Origin: Bacillota bacterium
Lineage (GTDB): Bacteria; Bacillota; Clostridia; Christensenellales; Aristaeellaceae
Direction of reading: 5' to 3'
NCBI GenBank assembly: GCA_023411395.1
Contig: JAEYOV010000050.1
Coordinates: 1 to 64,000 of the forward strand
DNA length: 64,000 nucleotides
A program made the translations under genes and the position numbers. The notes under the pieces are model-generated. The model was not told the DNA's origin and searched no databases. It saw nothing but the letters and a program-made list of their open reading frames with translations. Position 1 is the stretch's first letter; every line of letters starts with the position of its first letter. Positions 9,279 through 17,611 of the stretch are shown piece by piece.

Positions 9279-10961
9279 TTAAAGCCCCCTGGTCATTTTG
9301 ATGGAAATGGTGATGCCCTCGCCAAGCGTGCTTTGAATCTTGAATTCGCTGCCCTCCCCGCAGGCGATGGCGATGCGCCGCATTGTTGCGCCAAGGCCTA
9401 TGCTCTTTCCTTTGCGGACTTCCTCCAGACGTTCCCCAGACATGCCGTTTCCGTTGTCGGTGACTTCTATCCGCAAATCGTTTGCTTCCACCCAGGCTTT
9501 GATCAAAATGAGCCCGTCTCCCTCCACACTCATGCGGATGCCGTGATAGATGGCGTTTTCCACCAGCGGCTGCAAAATCATTTTGGGCACACGCACAGAC
9601 AGCGCTTCCGGCTTCACATCATATTCCATCCGGAACAGACCCGCATAGCGAAGCTGCTGGATGTAGATATAGGAATGAATGGACTCAAGCTCTTTTTCCA
9701 GCGTGATCAAATCTTCACCATTGCTCAGGCTGTTTTTATAAAAATCGCCCAGCGCCTTGATGGTTTCGGAAACTTCGGCCGTCTTTCCCATCACGGCCAG
9801 CGAGTTGATGGTGTTGAGCGTGTTGTACAGGAAGTGGGGATTAATCTGCGCGATGGTGATTTCCAGTTCGGCGCGCCGGAGTGCCTTTTGTTCTTCAATG
9901 ATATCTGAAATAAGCTGCTGAATTTTTTTGATGGTAGTGTTGTAAACATCCTGGAAACGTCCGATTTCATCCCGCGTTTTGATGGTGGTGACGTAATTGA
10001 AATTGCCGTTGTACACGCCTTCAATGGCTTCGATCAACGTTTTGACCGGAGTTGAAATATACTTGGATATCCAAAAGGAGCCGAAGATAAACAGCACGCC
10101 ATTTAGCAGAAGCGTGAGCGCGATGATGGTCGTATACGTGCTCAGGGGTAGCGGGGCGTCATATACCGGGATGCATCGCACAAACGTCATGGACAAATCG
10201 TGGTTCTTGATCCCGACCAGTACATAATTCTTGTTTTGGCTGTGCCGGATGACCGAAAACGTATCCTCTCCCTGGAACAGGGACGCCACGCTTTTTGGAT
10301 CGACGATCCCGTTTTCATTGTTCCACAGCACCAGCGTGCCTTCTCCGTCATCCAGGATCTGTATGGGCTCTTTTCTTGGATTGAATATTTTTTCAAACTC
10401 CACGTTGATGCACAGAAGGCCGATGGGCCGGAGTGTCTTGAGGCTGTTGATGATCCGCATGAACGAAAAATACTGGTTGCCGCCACGGATGAGCCCGCCC
10501 GCATTGCGTGTCACAACGTATCCGCCGTTGCGCGCCGCAATGGTCTGATAAACCGGCGTTGCCAGGATGGCGGAATAGGTAATGGGCTTGAGCGTCTCCT
10601 TGTCCGAATAATAGAGGACGCCATCCGTCCTGAAGATGTAGGTGGAGGATACAATGGGGTCCAGGTTGACCGCTTCCATCACATACCGCTGCGTTATGCG
10701 GTCCGCTTCCCAATTGTATTCCGTCAGCGCGTTTTGCACCAATTGGTTCGCGATGATGGACAAGGACATGCTGTGGATATATTGGCGCGTCGTATCAAAC
10801 GTGCGGTTGTCGGCCGCAATGGATTCCAGCGCAATGTCCTGCATGGAACGGTTGGTTACAAAATCACGGGAATAAATGAAAATCACAGAGCTGATGGAGA
10901 TGCCGATGATCACCAAAAGGGTATAGCTCAACATGATTTTCTTGCGAAGCGACAGCTTCAT
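9279..10961 (-). CDS. Membrane sensor histidine kinase, YesM-like
   Basis: A 560-residue kinase. TM1 is near residues 9-28, followed by a roughly 250-residue extracytoplasmic sensor, TM2 (LTLLLNGVLFIFGSFWI, about 280-300), a HAMP linker, a His_kinase domain with the phospho-site in INPHFLYNTLN, and an ATPase domain with N-box LVENAIYHGI and DNGNGM. This is the LytS/YesM class that senses sugars or binding-protein states and phosphorylates an AraC-type regulator. The first gene of the kinase-regulator operon, it is transcribed away from the HEAT-repeat gene. Confidence 0.92.
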   Translation of the reverse strand: MKLSLRKKIMLSYTLLVIIGISISSVIFIYSRDFVTNRSMQDIALESIAADNRTFDTTRQYIHSMSLSIIANQLVQNALTEYNWEADRITQRYVMEAVNLDPIVSSTYIFRTDGVLYYSDKETLKPITYSAILATPVYQTIAARNGGYVVTRNAGGLIRGGNQYFSFMRIINSLKTLRPIGLLCINVEFEKIFNPRKEPIQILDDGEGTLVLWNNENGIVDPKSVASLFQGEDTFSVIRHSQNKNYVLVGIKNHDLSMTFVRCIPVYDAPLPLSTYTTIIALTLLLNGVLFIFGSFWISKYISTPVKTLIEAIEGVYNGNFNYVTTIKTRDEIGRFQDVYNTTIKKIQQLISDIIEEQKALRRAELEITIAQINPHFLYNTLNTINSLAVMGKTAEVSETIKALGDFYKNSLSNGEDLITLEKELESIHSYIYIQQLRYAGLFRMEYDVKPEALSVRVPKMILQPLVENAIYHGIRMSVEGDGLILIKAWVEANDLRIEVTDNGNGMSGERLEEVRKGKSIGLGATMRRIAIACGEGSEFKIQSTLGEGITISIKMTRGL

Positions 10962-11003
10962 CAGCGCACCGGCCTTCTATCGTGCTCGATATTTTCTGCT
11001 GTC

Positions 11004-11032
11004 ATCATAACAGATTCGGGCAATGCGCGCAA
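11004..11032 (-). promoter_or_regulatory. Promoter of the YesM/YesN operon
   Basis: On the minus strand, TTGCGC (11027-11032) and TATGAT (11004-11009) are separated by 17 nt. The -10 lies about 43 nt upstream of the kinase start. Confidence 0.6.
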
Positions 11033-11116
11033 TGCGCTTACTGTTTTGAAAAGCCGCCTGTTCAGAGAGAAAATCAGCCAGGCGGGTCAAGCGGAACTGG
11101 CAGGACAAGATATTTG

Positions 11117-11145
11117 TTCTTACATTAAGCCCCCCGCAGTATACT
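11117..11145 (+). promoter_or_regulatory. Candidate promoter for the HEAT-repeat gene
   Basis: TATACT at 11140-11145 has a weak -35 TTCTTA at 11117-11122 with 17-nt spacing. The -10 is good; the -35 is poor. Confidence 0.45.
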
Positions 11146-11175
11146 ATCAAAGAGAGCATGAAGGGGAGTGTCATC

Positions 11176-11505
11176 ATGTTTGAAAGCAAAATGGCCAAGG
11201 TCGAAAAGGCGGTCAGCAAGGGGAACGAAAATGCGCTCATCAAGCTGGCGGAATCCAAGGATATGGAATGCAGGCTGGCGGCCATTGCCGGCCTTGGAAA
11301 AACAAGAGGCGATGACGGATTCAACTACCTTGTTTTGCTGGTGAGAAATCAGGACGCTGCGATCCGCACCGCGGCGGCAAAAGCCCTTGGGGAGACAAGA
11401 AATCCCCATGCCAAGGCGTACCTGAAGGCCCAATGCAAGGTGGAAACGGATCCGCAGGCGCTTTGCGCCCTGAATGACGCCGCTGCAAAAATCAAGGAAT
11501 TCTGA
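11176..11505 (+). CDS. Small HEAT-repeat domain protein
   Basis: A 109-residue protein made of two to three HEAT/PBS-lyase-type helical repeats: LAAIAGLGKTRGDDGFNYLVLLV and IRTAAAKALGETRNPHAKAYL. Such repeats are scaffolds for protein binding; no catalytic motif is seen. ATG 11176 is preferred over ATG 11158 because AAGGGGAG sits 8 nt upstream. It stands alone, divergent from the sensor kinase, with its own likely promoter. Whether it serves the sugar genes is unknown. Confidence 0.75.
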   Translation: MFESKMAKVEKAVSKGNENALIKLAESKDMECRLAAIAGLGKTRGDDGFNYLVLLVRNQDAAIRTAAAKALGETRNPHAKAYLKAQCKVETDPQALCALNDAAAKIKEF

Positions 11506-11722
11506 ACAGGCATTCATCACGTGCCCGCAGTAAAAATGCGTTAAGGCTTTATAATGGCATTCATGCCTGATATACGTTTCGCCTGCCGTCAATTAAACGA
11601 AGGACAGACGCGAAGCGTTTATGTATTTTTATAAGAGACATAGATGGCACCGATGCGCTGCCCATAAAATATACTTGCTGTATGGCGGCACTTTGTGACG
11701 CGGCGGAGCGGAAGCCGTAATG

Positions 11723-11751
11723 TTGCGGTTTCGCCTGATTCATTGTATACT
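11723..11751 (+). promoter_or_regulatory. Promoter of the LacI-type gene at 11781
   Basis: TTGCGG (11723-11728) and TATACT (11746-11751) with a 17-nt spacer, about 30 nt before the start codon. The preceding stretch 11506-11722 contains no supportable gene. Confidence 0.65.
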
Positions 11752-11780
11752 TGTGAAAAATGTCGGAAGGTGGACGCGGC

Positions 11781-12782
11781 ATGGCGGCAACATACAAGGA
11801 CATTCAAAAGATGACGGGGCTGTCCCTGTCCACCATTTCGAATTATTTCAACGGCATCAGCGTGCGGGAAAAAAACCGGAAGGCCATAGAGAAGGCCATA
11901 GAGAAGCTGGACTTCCGTATGAACGAGTATGCCCGGGGGCTGAAAAGCCGTAAATCCCGTACGATCGGCCTGCTGATCCCGGAATTGAACAGCACGTTTC
12001 ATACCACCATCATGGGAGAGGTTTGCGATGTGCTGCGCACCAAGGGATACAGCGCCATTGTTTGCGACTGCCATCAAAAAAAAGAAGTGGAAAGGGAAGC
12101 GCTCACCTTTCTCCTGGATAAAATGGTGGACGGCGTGATCACCATCCCCCTGGACAAAACGGGCAGGCACCTGCAGCTCGCAGCAGCGCGCAGCGTCCCG
12201 GTTGTGCTGGTGGACCGGCTGGTCACAGACTTCAAAACAGACGCGATTCTGTTAGACAACAGCAGCGCGGGCGCGCTGGCGGCGCAGGAATTTGTTCAAA
12301 AAGGACACCGGGAAATCGGAATCATCTGCGGCGAGCAGGCCATATATACCATGCGCAACCGCCGGCTGGGATTCACTGAATATTTGGAGAAGCACTCCAT
12401 ATCCCCTCGCGAGGAATGGCTGATAAATACAGAATTTTCCGTGGACGGCGGTTACCGGGCGGCCAAGAAAATGCTGGGCGGCACTTTGCGGCCGACGGCG
12501 CTGTTTACGGCCAATTATGAATTGACGCTTGGCGCCATCATGGCCATCAACGAGCTCGGGATCAGGATCCCCGAGGATATCTCGCTGATCGGCATTGACA
12601 ACCTGCCCCTGGCGCAGATTGTCAAGCCGCGTCTGACCATGATCATTCAGCCCATGCGGGATTTTGCCGTGTGCGCCGCCGAGACAATGCTCAGGCGCTT
12701 ATCCGACGACCCGCCTAAGGGGAATCAGATCATCGAGTTATCGGCGCAGATGGTGCCCGGCAATTCCGTCCTCCAGCTATAG
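11781..12782 (+). CDS. LacI-family transcriptional regulator
   Basis: A 333-residue regulator. The N-terminal helix-turn-helix and hinge are clear (TYKDIQKMTGLSLSTISNYF, then IEKAIEKLDFRMNEYARGL), followed by a periplasmic-binding-protein-like sensor domain with SRTIGLLIPELN, HREIGIICG and a GIDNLPLAQI segment. ATG 11781 is preferred since GGAAGGTGG lies 7 nt upstream (11765-11773); an in-frame ATG at 11760 has no ribosome site. Likely target is the ADP-ribosylglycohydrolase-family gene downstream or an operon elsewhere. The effector is unknown. Confidence 0.92.
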   Translation: MAATYKDIQKMTGLSLSTISNYFNGISVREKNRKAIEKAIEKLDFRMNEYARGLKSRKSRTIGLLIPELNSTFHTTIMGEVCDVLRTKGYSAIVCDCHQKKEVEREALTFLLDKMVDGVITIPLDKTGRHLQLAAARSVPVVLVDRLVTDFKTDAILLDNSSAGALAAQEFVQKGHREIGIICGEQAIYTMRNRRLGFTEYLEKHSISPREEWLINTEFSVDGGYRAAKKMLGGTLRPTALFTANYELTLGAIMAINELGIRIPEDISLIGIDNLPLAQIVKPRLTMIIQPMRDFAVCAAETMLRRLSDDPPKGNQIIELSAQMVPGNSVLQL

Positions 12783-12784
12783 GC

Positions 12785-12971
12785 TTGCAATTTGGATCGT
12801 GGAAACAGCATCGCGCTATGCGGCGAAGCGCTGGGCGCGGGCTTTTGAAATTCGACGAGGAGCTGGCCTACCGGCAGCTCCCGCTTCAGGATGCCGCGGA
12901 AGCCTTTCAAATTTGCGACGGGTGCCTTCAAGTACAAGCTGATGCTGACCATGGATCAAGGAAAGGTGTGT
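12785..12971 (+). pseudogene. Decayed C-terminal remnant, possibly of a zinc-type alcohol dehydrogenase
   Basis: Two short reading frames join across a single-base shift near 12912: DEELAYRQLPLQDAAEAFQ in one frame and FATGAFKYKLMLTM in the next. Together they resemble the C-terminal end of medium-chain dehydrogenases (a PLxxAxEAF helix followed by a final KxxL strand). Nothing of the N-terminal or catalytic domains remains. It fills the 196-nt gap between the LacI gene and the next gene. The family guess is tentative; that it is a broken coding remnant is somewhat firmer. Confidence 0.38.
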
Positions 12972-12978
12972 AACCGTC

Positions 12979-14025
12979 ATGAAAATCAGCCTCGAAGTTT
13001 ACAGGGACAAATTGCGGGCGGCCATGCTGGGCAGGTTTGCGGGCTGTATTCTGGGCGCGCCCGTGGAAGGCTGGAACGTGGATAAAATAGAAAGCTATGC
13101 CAGGGAGCTGGGCATAACGTATCCGCTTGACGATTACTGGCCCGTTATGCCCAACCCAAACGACATCCGCTATCTGTACAGCAAGTTTTCCGATTACACC
13201 AGGCCCAATCTTTGCGGCGTCCCGTGCGACGACGACGTCAGCTATACGATCCTGTCGCTTCTGATCGCGGAGGAGGGGCATGGAAAGGATTTTACGCTGG
13301 AAGACGTGAAAAGAGCGTGGCTCAAATATATCACCCTGGCCTATACGGCGGAGGATGTAGCGCTGAAGAACCTGAAAAACGGCGTTCCGGCGGAAAAGGC
13401 CGCCGAGGTGGATAATCCTTACGATGAGTGGATTGGCGCGGACATCCGCTGCGACGGGTACGGCTATATGGCCCCCGGCGACCCGAAAAAGGCAGCGGAA
13501 ATGGCGTATACCGACGCCTATATCTCCCACCGCAAAAACGGCATCTACGGCTCCATGTACTTTGCCGCCGTGATTGCCATGGCTTTTGAATCATCCGATG
13601 CAAATCAGGCGCTGCGGGACGGCCTTCAATACATCCCCGCCGGTTGCGAACTGGCCCAGGGGCTGCGCTGGGCGCTTGAAACCGGTGTAAAGGATTACCG
13701 CCACGCCGCCCAACTGGTGGACGCAAAATACCCAGGCATGCACTTTGTGCATACCATCAACAACGCCTGCCTGACGGTGTTCGCCTTGCGGCTGGGCGGG
13801 GATGATATTGGAAAGGTCATCGCCAGCGCCGTGGCCATGGCCCATGACAACGACTGTACGGCGGCCACCGCCGGGTCCATCGCCGGAGCAAGCTACGGCA
13901 TGAAAGCCCTGGAACCCAAGTGGTATGAGCCGTTCCGGGGCAGGGTACTTTCCTTCCACAACGGGCCGAAGGAATATGATGTAGAAGATCTGCTCATACG
14001 CTATGAGAGGATGGCTTTAAGCTGA
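12979..14025 (+). CDS. ADP-ribosylglycohydrolase-family protein (DraG-like)
   Basis: A 348-residue all-helical protein of the ADP-ribosylglycohydrolase superfamily, which uses a two-metal centre to cleave ADP-ribose or related N-ribosides. The opening LRAAMLGRFAGCILGAPVEG matches the family. The metal-binding acidic cluster appears as CDDDVSYT (D84-D86), and the second site as HDNDCTAATAGSIAGA near residue 280, where most relatives have GDTDT. Asp positions are kept but neighbours differ, so this may be a divergent subfamily. It follows the LacI gene and a dehydrogenase remnant, suggesting a sugar or nucleoside catabolic role, but the substrate is unknown. Confidence 0.8.
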   Translation: MKISLEVYRDKLRAAMLGRFAGCILGAPVEGWNVDKIESYARELGITYPLDDYWPVMPNPNDIRYLYSKFSDYTRPNLCGVPCDDDVSYTILSLLIAEEGHGKDFTLEDVKRAWLKYITLAYTAEDVALKNLKNGVPAEKAAEVDNPYDEWIGADIRCDGYGYMAPGDPKKAAEMAYTDAYISHRKNGIYGSMYFAAVIAMAFESSDANQALRDGLQYIPAGCELAQGLRWALETGVKDYRHAAQLVDAKYPGMHFVHTINNACLTVFALRLGGDDIGKVIASAVAMAHDNDCTAATAGSIAGASYGMKALEPKWYEPFRGRVLSFHNGPKEYDVEDLLIRYERMALS

Positions 14026-14089
14026 TAAAGACATAGCCATTCACCCGGGCCAGGTTACAGTGCCGCCCGCTTGTACCCTCTCCCCATTG

Positions 14090-15076
14090 TCACGAATGCT
14101 CTTTGGTGTAGCGTATAAGTTCGTCCACGGTGGTGAAGGCAAGGCCTGTCACCGTGTCGGCACAGCCGTAGTAGATGGCGATGCGCCCGGTGGAAGCGTC
14201 GCTGAGCGCCGCGCAGGGAAATACCACGTTAGGCACATCGCCCACGCACTCGTACAGCTCCATGGGGGCCAAAATGTAATCTTTAGAACGATATTTAACG
14301 ATCCATGGCTTGTCAATATCCAAAATGGCGCTGCCCATGCGGTATACAAATCCGTTGCAGGTGGTGATCACGCCGTGATAGATGAGCAGCCACCCTTCAT
14401 CCGTCTCAATGGGCGTGGGGCCGGGGCCGATTTTGGTGGACTGCCAGGCGGATTCATTGCCCCGGACGGGGCCCATCATAAAGCGGTGGCGGCCCCAGAA
14501 CTCCATATCCGCGCTCTGGCTTACAAAAATGTCCCCAAAGGGCGTATGGCCGTTATCGCTGGGGCGGCTTAACATCATGTACATGCCGTTGATTTTCCTG
14601 GGGAAGAGCACGCCGTTGCGGTTGCAGGGCAGGAACGCGTTCTCCTGCTGCGTAAAAGTCTTGAAATCCTGCGTGCGGGCCACGCCAATGGTAGGGCCGT
14701 GATAGCCGTTGCACCAGGTGATATAATATGTATCCTCGATTTTACAGACTCGGGCGTCATAGCGGTATTCCTTCGGGTTAACCGCATCATCCGCGCCCTG
14801 GAACTGGATGGGCTCATCCTCGATCTGCCAATGAAGCCCATCCTGGCTTTTTCCCGTGAATAGATCCATGCTGATGGAGCGGCTGTCACAGCGGAAGACG
14901 CCGGCAAAGCCATTCCCAAAGGGCACTATGGCACTGTTGAAAACGCTGTTGGCGCGCTTGTTTCCATTCCGTCCGATGATGGGGTTTTCGCGATAACGCC
15001 ATACGGGGCCTGTTTCATGAAGCGGCTTGTCCTGCCAGGGGATGCCCTGCAGCGCCTGGCCAATGAGCTTTGCCAT
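14090..15076 (-). CDS. GH130 family mannoside phosphorylase
   Basis: A 328-residue beta-propeller enzyme. The catalytic aspartate is in YRYDARV (D107), followed by YYITWCNGYHGPTIGVARTQ. The segments NRNGVLFPRKI, SRPSDNGHTPFGDIF and GWLLIYHG are strong family marks and resemble the mannosyl-glucose/mannooligosaccharide phosphorylase branches more than the shorter enzyme at 231. ATG 15076 is chosen because GGAGG lies about 6 nt upstream; an in-frame ATG further up at 15178 crosses a palindrome-rich gap. It is the last gene behind importer B, so that importer probably brings in beta-mannosides. Confidence 0.9.
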   Translation of the reverse strand: MAKLIGQALQGIPWQDKPLHETGPVWRYRENPIIGRNGNKRANSVFNSAIVPFGNGFAGVFRCDSRSISMDLFTGKSQDGLHWQIEDEPIQFQGADDAVNPKEYRYDARVCKIEDTYYITWCNGYHGPTIGVARTQDFKTFTQQENAFLPCNRNGVLFPRKINGMYMMLSRPSDNGHTPFGDIFVSQSADMEFWGRHRFMMGPVRGNESAWQSTKIGPGPTPIETDEGWLLIYHGVITTCNGFVYRMGSAILDIDKPWIVKYRSKDYILAPMELYECVGDVPNVVFPCAALSDASTGRIAIYYGCADTVTGLAFTTVDELIRYTKEHS

Positions 15077-15117
15077 GGTCGATTCCTCCGCTTTTCTTGG
15101 TAACAATCCTGAATGAA

Positions 15118-15188
15118 TGCCCGCGGGCAGCGAAGGAGGGCTCAGAAAACCTTTTATGGTTCCCCAAGGCGACGCCATGCCCGCGGGC
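15118..15188 (-). promoter_or_regulatory. Twin GC palindromes behind the importer B SBP gene
   Basis: ATGCCCGCGGGC occurs at 15117-15128 and again at 15177-15188, exactly 60 bp apart. Each core GCCCGCGGGC is self-complementary, so the two copies can also pair with each other into a 10-bp stem with a loop of about 50 nt. They lie between the SBP stop (15223) and the GH130 start (15076). A weak AACC/GGTT hairpin ending in TTTTC lies between them. A transcript-processing or attenuation role is inferred. Confidence 0.55.
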
Positions 15189-15222
15189 GAACGATTTACA
15201 TATTGGTCAAAGAATGATCAGC

Positions 15223-16638
15223 TTACTTCTTGGCAGCCATGAAGGCATCCACCTGCGCCTGAGCCTCGGCGGCAATCTCTTCAAAGCCTGCGTCGCGCAT
15301 TTCCTGCATCATCTGGGGGACGGCGACAGCAGGGTCGGCGACGCCGGTCAGAACTTCGCCGCTGTAGCGCCGGTGGATCGCGGTGCAGGCAGCGATCTGA
15401 TCCTGAACCTTGGAGGTATCAAAGGTGAAGCCCAGCAGCACGGAGGGCTTGGCGGATTCGTTCAGGGCCTTCACTTCGTCCCATTGATTGAACTCCACAT
15501 CATCGGTGGGAGTCACCATAAAGAAAGTGCCCTGGGTGTAGCCGGCCATGGTCCATTCGGAATTGTTCTTGTGCACGCGGCCGCTGTCGGTATACTGCCA
15601 GTTGTCGCCCTCCAGGCCGTAGTAGAAGGAGTCGCGCACCCAGGAATCGGTGTTGATCAGCTCCAGGAAGGCCAGGGCCTTTTCGGGATGAGCGCTGTTG
15701 ACGGAAACGCTGTTGAGGGAACCGCGAACCGTTTCGTTGGAAACGATGGTATCCTTGTACTGATAGGCGACCGCTTCCACACCCATGCCGGGGCCCCAGG
15801 TGGTTTTTGCCGCGCCGGACCAGCCCTGGGCGATGAAGCACGGCCGGTAGGAGGGGCCCTCAGGCCGCGTAGAGGCGTCGGAGTTGATAATGCCCGCATT
15901 GTACCATTCATGCAGCGTGTTCAGAGACTCCATGATGTCTGCCTGCTCATAAATGGGCACGACCTTGGCGCTTTGATCGTCATAGCGCACACCGATTGCG
16001 GGAAGGCCCGTGTTCATCTGGTCATACTGGAACAGGATATAGGAGGCGGTGCTGCTGGTGGCGAGCGGGAAGGAGGCTTCGCCCGTATGTTCCTTGATGG
16101 CGGTCAGCAGGGGCGTGGCGTCCTTGAGGTCGTGGACACCGGTAGCGTCCAGCCCCAGCTCGTCAAGCAAGGCCTGATCCCAGACAAAATACTGGCTCTG
16201 GGAGCTGTCCTTGTAGGTAGGTACGGCGTATACCCTGCCGTCGATGCGGCAGGCGTCCCAGTAGCTTTCGGGAAGCATCGCCTTCAGCGTGGGTGCAGCG
16301 GTGGGCACAAGGTCGGTAATGTCCAGGTAAGCGCCCAGCCTCACATCCGTGTTGTACGTGTTCATGTCACCGAAGATGATGTCGTAGGGTTCGTTGGTGT
16401 TCACGATCACGCCGCGGCGGTTGCCCCAGTCGCCCCAGGAGACAACCTCCATGCCGATGTTCACGCCGATTTTCTCATTAAGGTAGGGATTGACTTTCTC
16501 CAGCCAGGCATCGTAGTTGGTTGGCATGCCGCTGCCCACCGCGACCCAGCGCAGGGTGACGACATCCTCCGCGGCTGCGAAGCTCACCATGCACAAGAGC
16601 ATGGTCAGAGCCAGAACCAGAGCCAGAACCTTCTTCAT
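15223..16638 (-). CDS. ABC transporter substrate-binding protein, LplA/DUF3502 type (importer B)
   Basis: A 471-residue solute-binding protein. The signal peptide (MKKVLALVLALTMLLCMV then SFAAAED) has an AAA-ED cleavage site; Cys16 is inside the hydrophobic core and does not make a normal lipobox. The C-terminal part LLGFTFDTSKVQDQIAAC and the following helices match DUF3502, found in LplA-like proteins. The start is fixed by the signal peptide and GGAGCG about 8 nt upstream. Permease genes LplB-like and LplC-like precede it. The GH130 gene behind it hints at a beta-mannoside ligand. Confidence 0.9.
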   Translation of the reverse strand: MKKVLALVLALTMLLCMVSFAAAEDVVTLRWVAVGSGMPTNYDAWLEKVNPYLNEKIGVNIGMEVVSWGDWGNRRGVIVNTNEPYDIIFGDMNTYNTDVRLGAYLDITDLVPTAAPTLKAMLPESYWDACRIDGRVYAVPTYKDSSQSQYFVWDQALLDELGLDATGVHDLKDATPLLTAIKEHTGEASFPLATSSTASYILFQYDQMNTGLPAIGVRYDDQSAKVVPIYEQADIMESLNTLHEWYNAGIINSDASTRPEGPSYRPCFIAQGWSGAAKTTWGPGMGVEAVAYQYKDTIVSNETVRGSLNSVSVNSAHPEKALAFLELINTDSWVRDSFYYGLEGDNWQYTDSGRVHKNNSEWTMAGYTQGTFFMVTPTDDVEFNQWDEVKALNESAKPSVLLGFTFDTSKVQDQIAACTAIHRRYSGEVLTGVADPAVAVPQMMQEMRDAGFEEIAAEAQAQVDAFMAAKK

Positions 16639-16664
16639 ACTGTTCGCTCCTTTTTTTATTTTCG

Positions 16665-17594
16665 TTAACCCTTCACCGCGCCGATCGTCAGTCCCGAAAT
16701 GAAGTATTTCTGGAAGAACGGATACGCGCACGCGATGGGGATTACGATCACGATAGCGATGGCCATGCGAACGGATTCGCTTGGCATCTGGTTGCGGTAC
16801 TGCTGCAGGGTAAGGCCGGCGGTGGGATTGTTGGCAATGTACGTCAGCGCACGCATGATGTTGTTCAAGAGCGCCTGAAGGGATAAAAGGTTGGCTTTGG
16901 AAATATATAGGGAGGATTGAAACCAGTCGTTCCAATAGCCGAAGCTCAAAAAAAGGCTGATGGTGGCAAGTAATGGCTTTGATACAGGCAGAACGATGCT
17001 TAAGTATGTCCTAAGTTGTGACGCTCCGTCGATCTTTGCGGATTCAATGACGCTGTCTGGAATGGTACTCTTGAAAAAGGTTTTGCAGATCACAATGTTG
17101 TAGGAGGACCCCAGAAGCGGCAGAATCAATGCCCAGATGGTGTTGCGCAGATTAAGGATGTTCGCGTTGACCACATAGCTGGCAAACATTCCGCCGCCAA
17201 AGAGCATGGGGATAAAAATGACCCAGGTGTAAAAGGATTTCAGGCGGAAATTGGGGCGGGACAGAGAATAGCCCATGGCTGTGTTCAGAATCAAACCCAG
17301 AAGCGTGCCAACGCACGTAACAGATACGGATATAAACAGCGCGCTCAAAATCATATTGCGCTCATTCCACAAAAACCTGTAGGCGCTGCCCGAAAACTTT
17401 ACAGGAAGGAAGCTGTAGCCGACCTGACGGATGGACTCCTCCGACGATACGGAAATCATAAAGACAAAAATCACGGGAAGAATGCAGCAGGCGGCCAACA
17501 GCACAAACAAAAGATTGAATGATAGGTTTGTGCCTGGTTTGATGCGGTTCATCCGCGAGGGGCCCCTTTGGCTCCGCTTTTCAGCCGTTTCCAT
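16665..17594 (-). CDS. ABC transporter permease, LplC/YtcP-like (importer B)
   Basis: A 309-residue inner-membrane protein with six hydrophobic segments. The EAA loop IESAKIDGASQLRTY is near residue 190, and the C-terminus FQKYFISGLTIGAVKG is typical of YtcP/LplC proteins. AGGAGAG lies upstream at good spacing. It is 17 nt behind the LplB-like gene and 26 nt before the SBP gene, so the three are one operon. Confidence 0.92.
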   Translation of the reverse strand: METAEKRSQRGPSRMNRIKPGTNLSFNLLFVLLAACCILPVIFVFMISVSSEESIRQVGYSFLPVKFSGSAYRFLWNERNMILSALFISVSVTCVGTLLGLILNTAMGYSLSRPNFRLKSFYTWVIFIPMLFGGGMFASYVVNANILNLRNTIWALILPLLGSSYNIVICKTFFKSTIPDSVIESAKIDGASQLRTYLSIVLPVSKPLLATISLFLSFGYWNDWFQSSLYISKANLLSLQALLNNIMRALTYIANNPTAGLTLQQYRNQMPSESVRMAIAIVIVIPIACAYPFFQKYFISGLTIGAVKG

Positions 17595-17611
17595 GTCGCA
17601 CTCTCCTTTCC

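Noticed and set aside
16591..16593. Cys16 of the importer B SBP signal peptide as a lipoprotein site
   Set aside because: The context LLCM in the middle of the hydrophobic core does not fit a lipobox, and an AAA-E cleavage site follows.
15070..16668. Plus-strand open frame of 532 codons opposite the importer B SBP gene
   Set aside because: Antisense to a recognised DUF3502-type SBP; no motifs of its own.
16639..16935. N-terminal extension of the importer B SBP
   Set aside because: The in-frame extension runs through the end of the permease gene, while a signal peptide and ribosome site begin at 16638.
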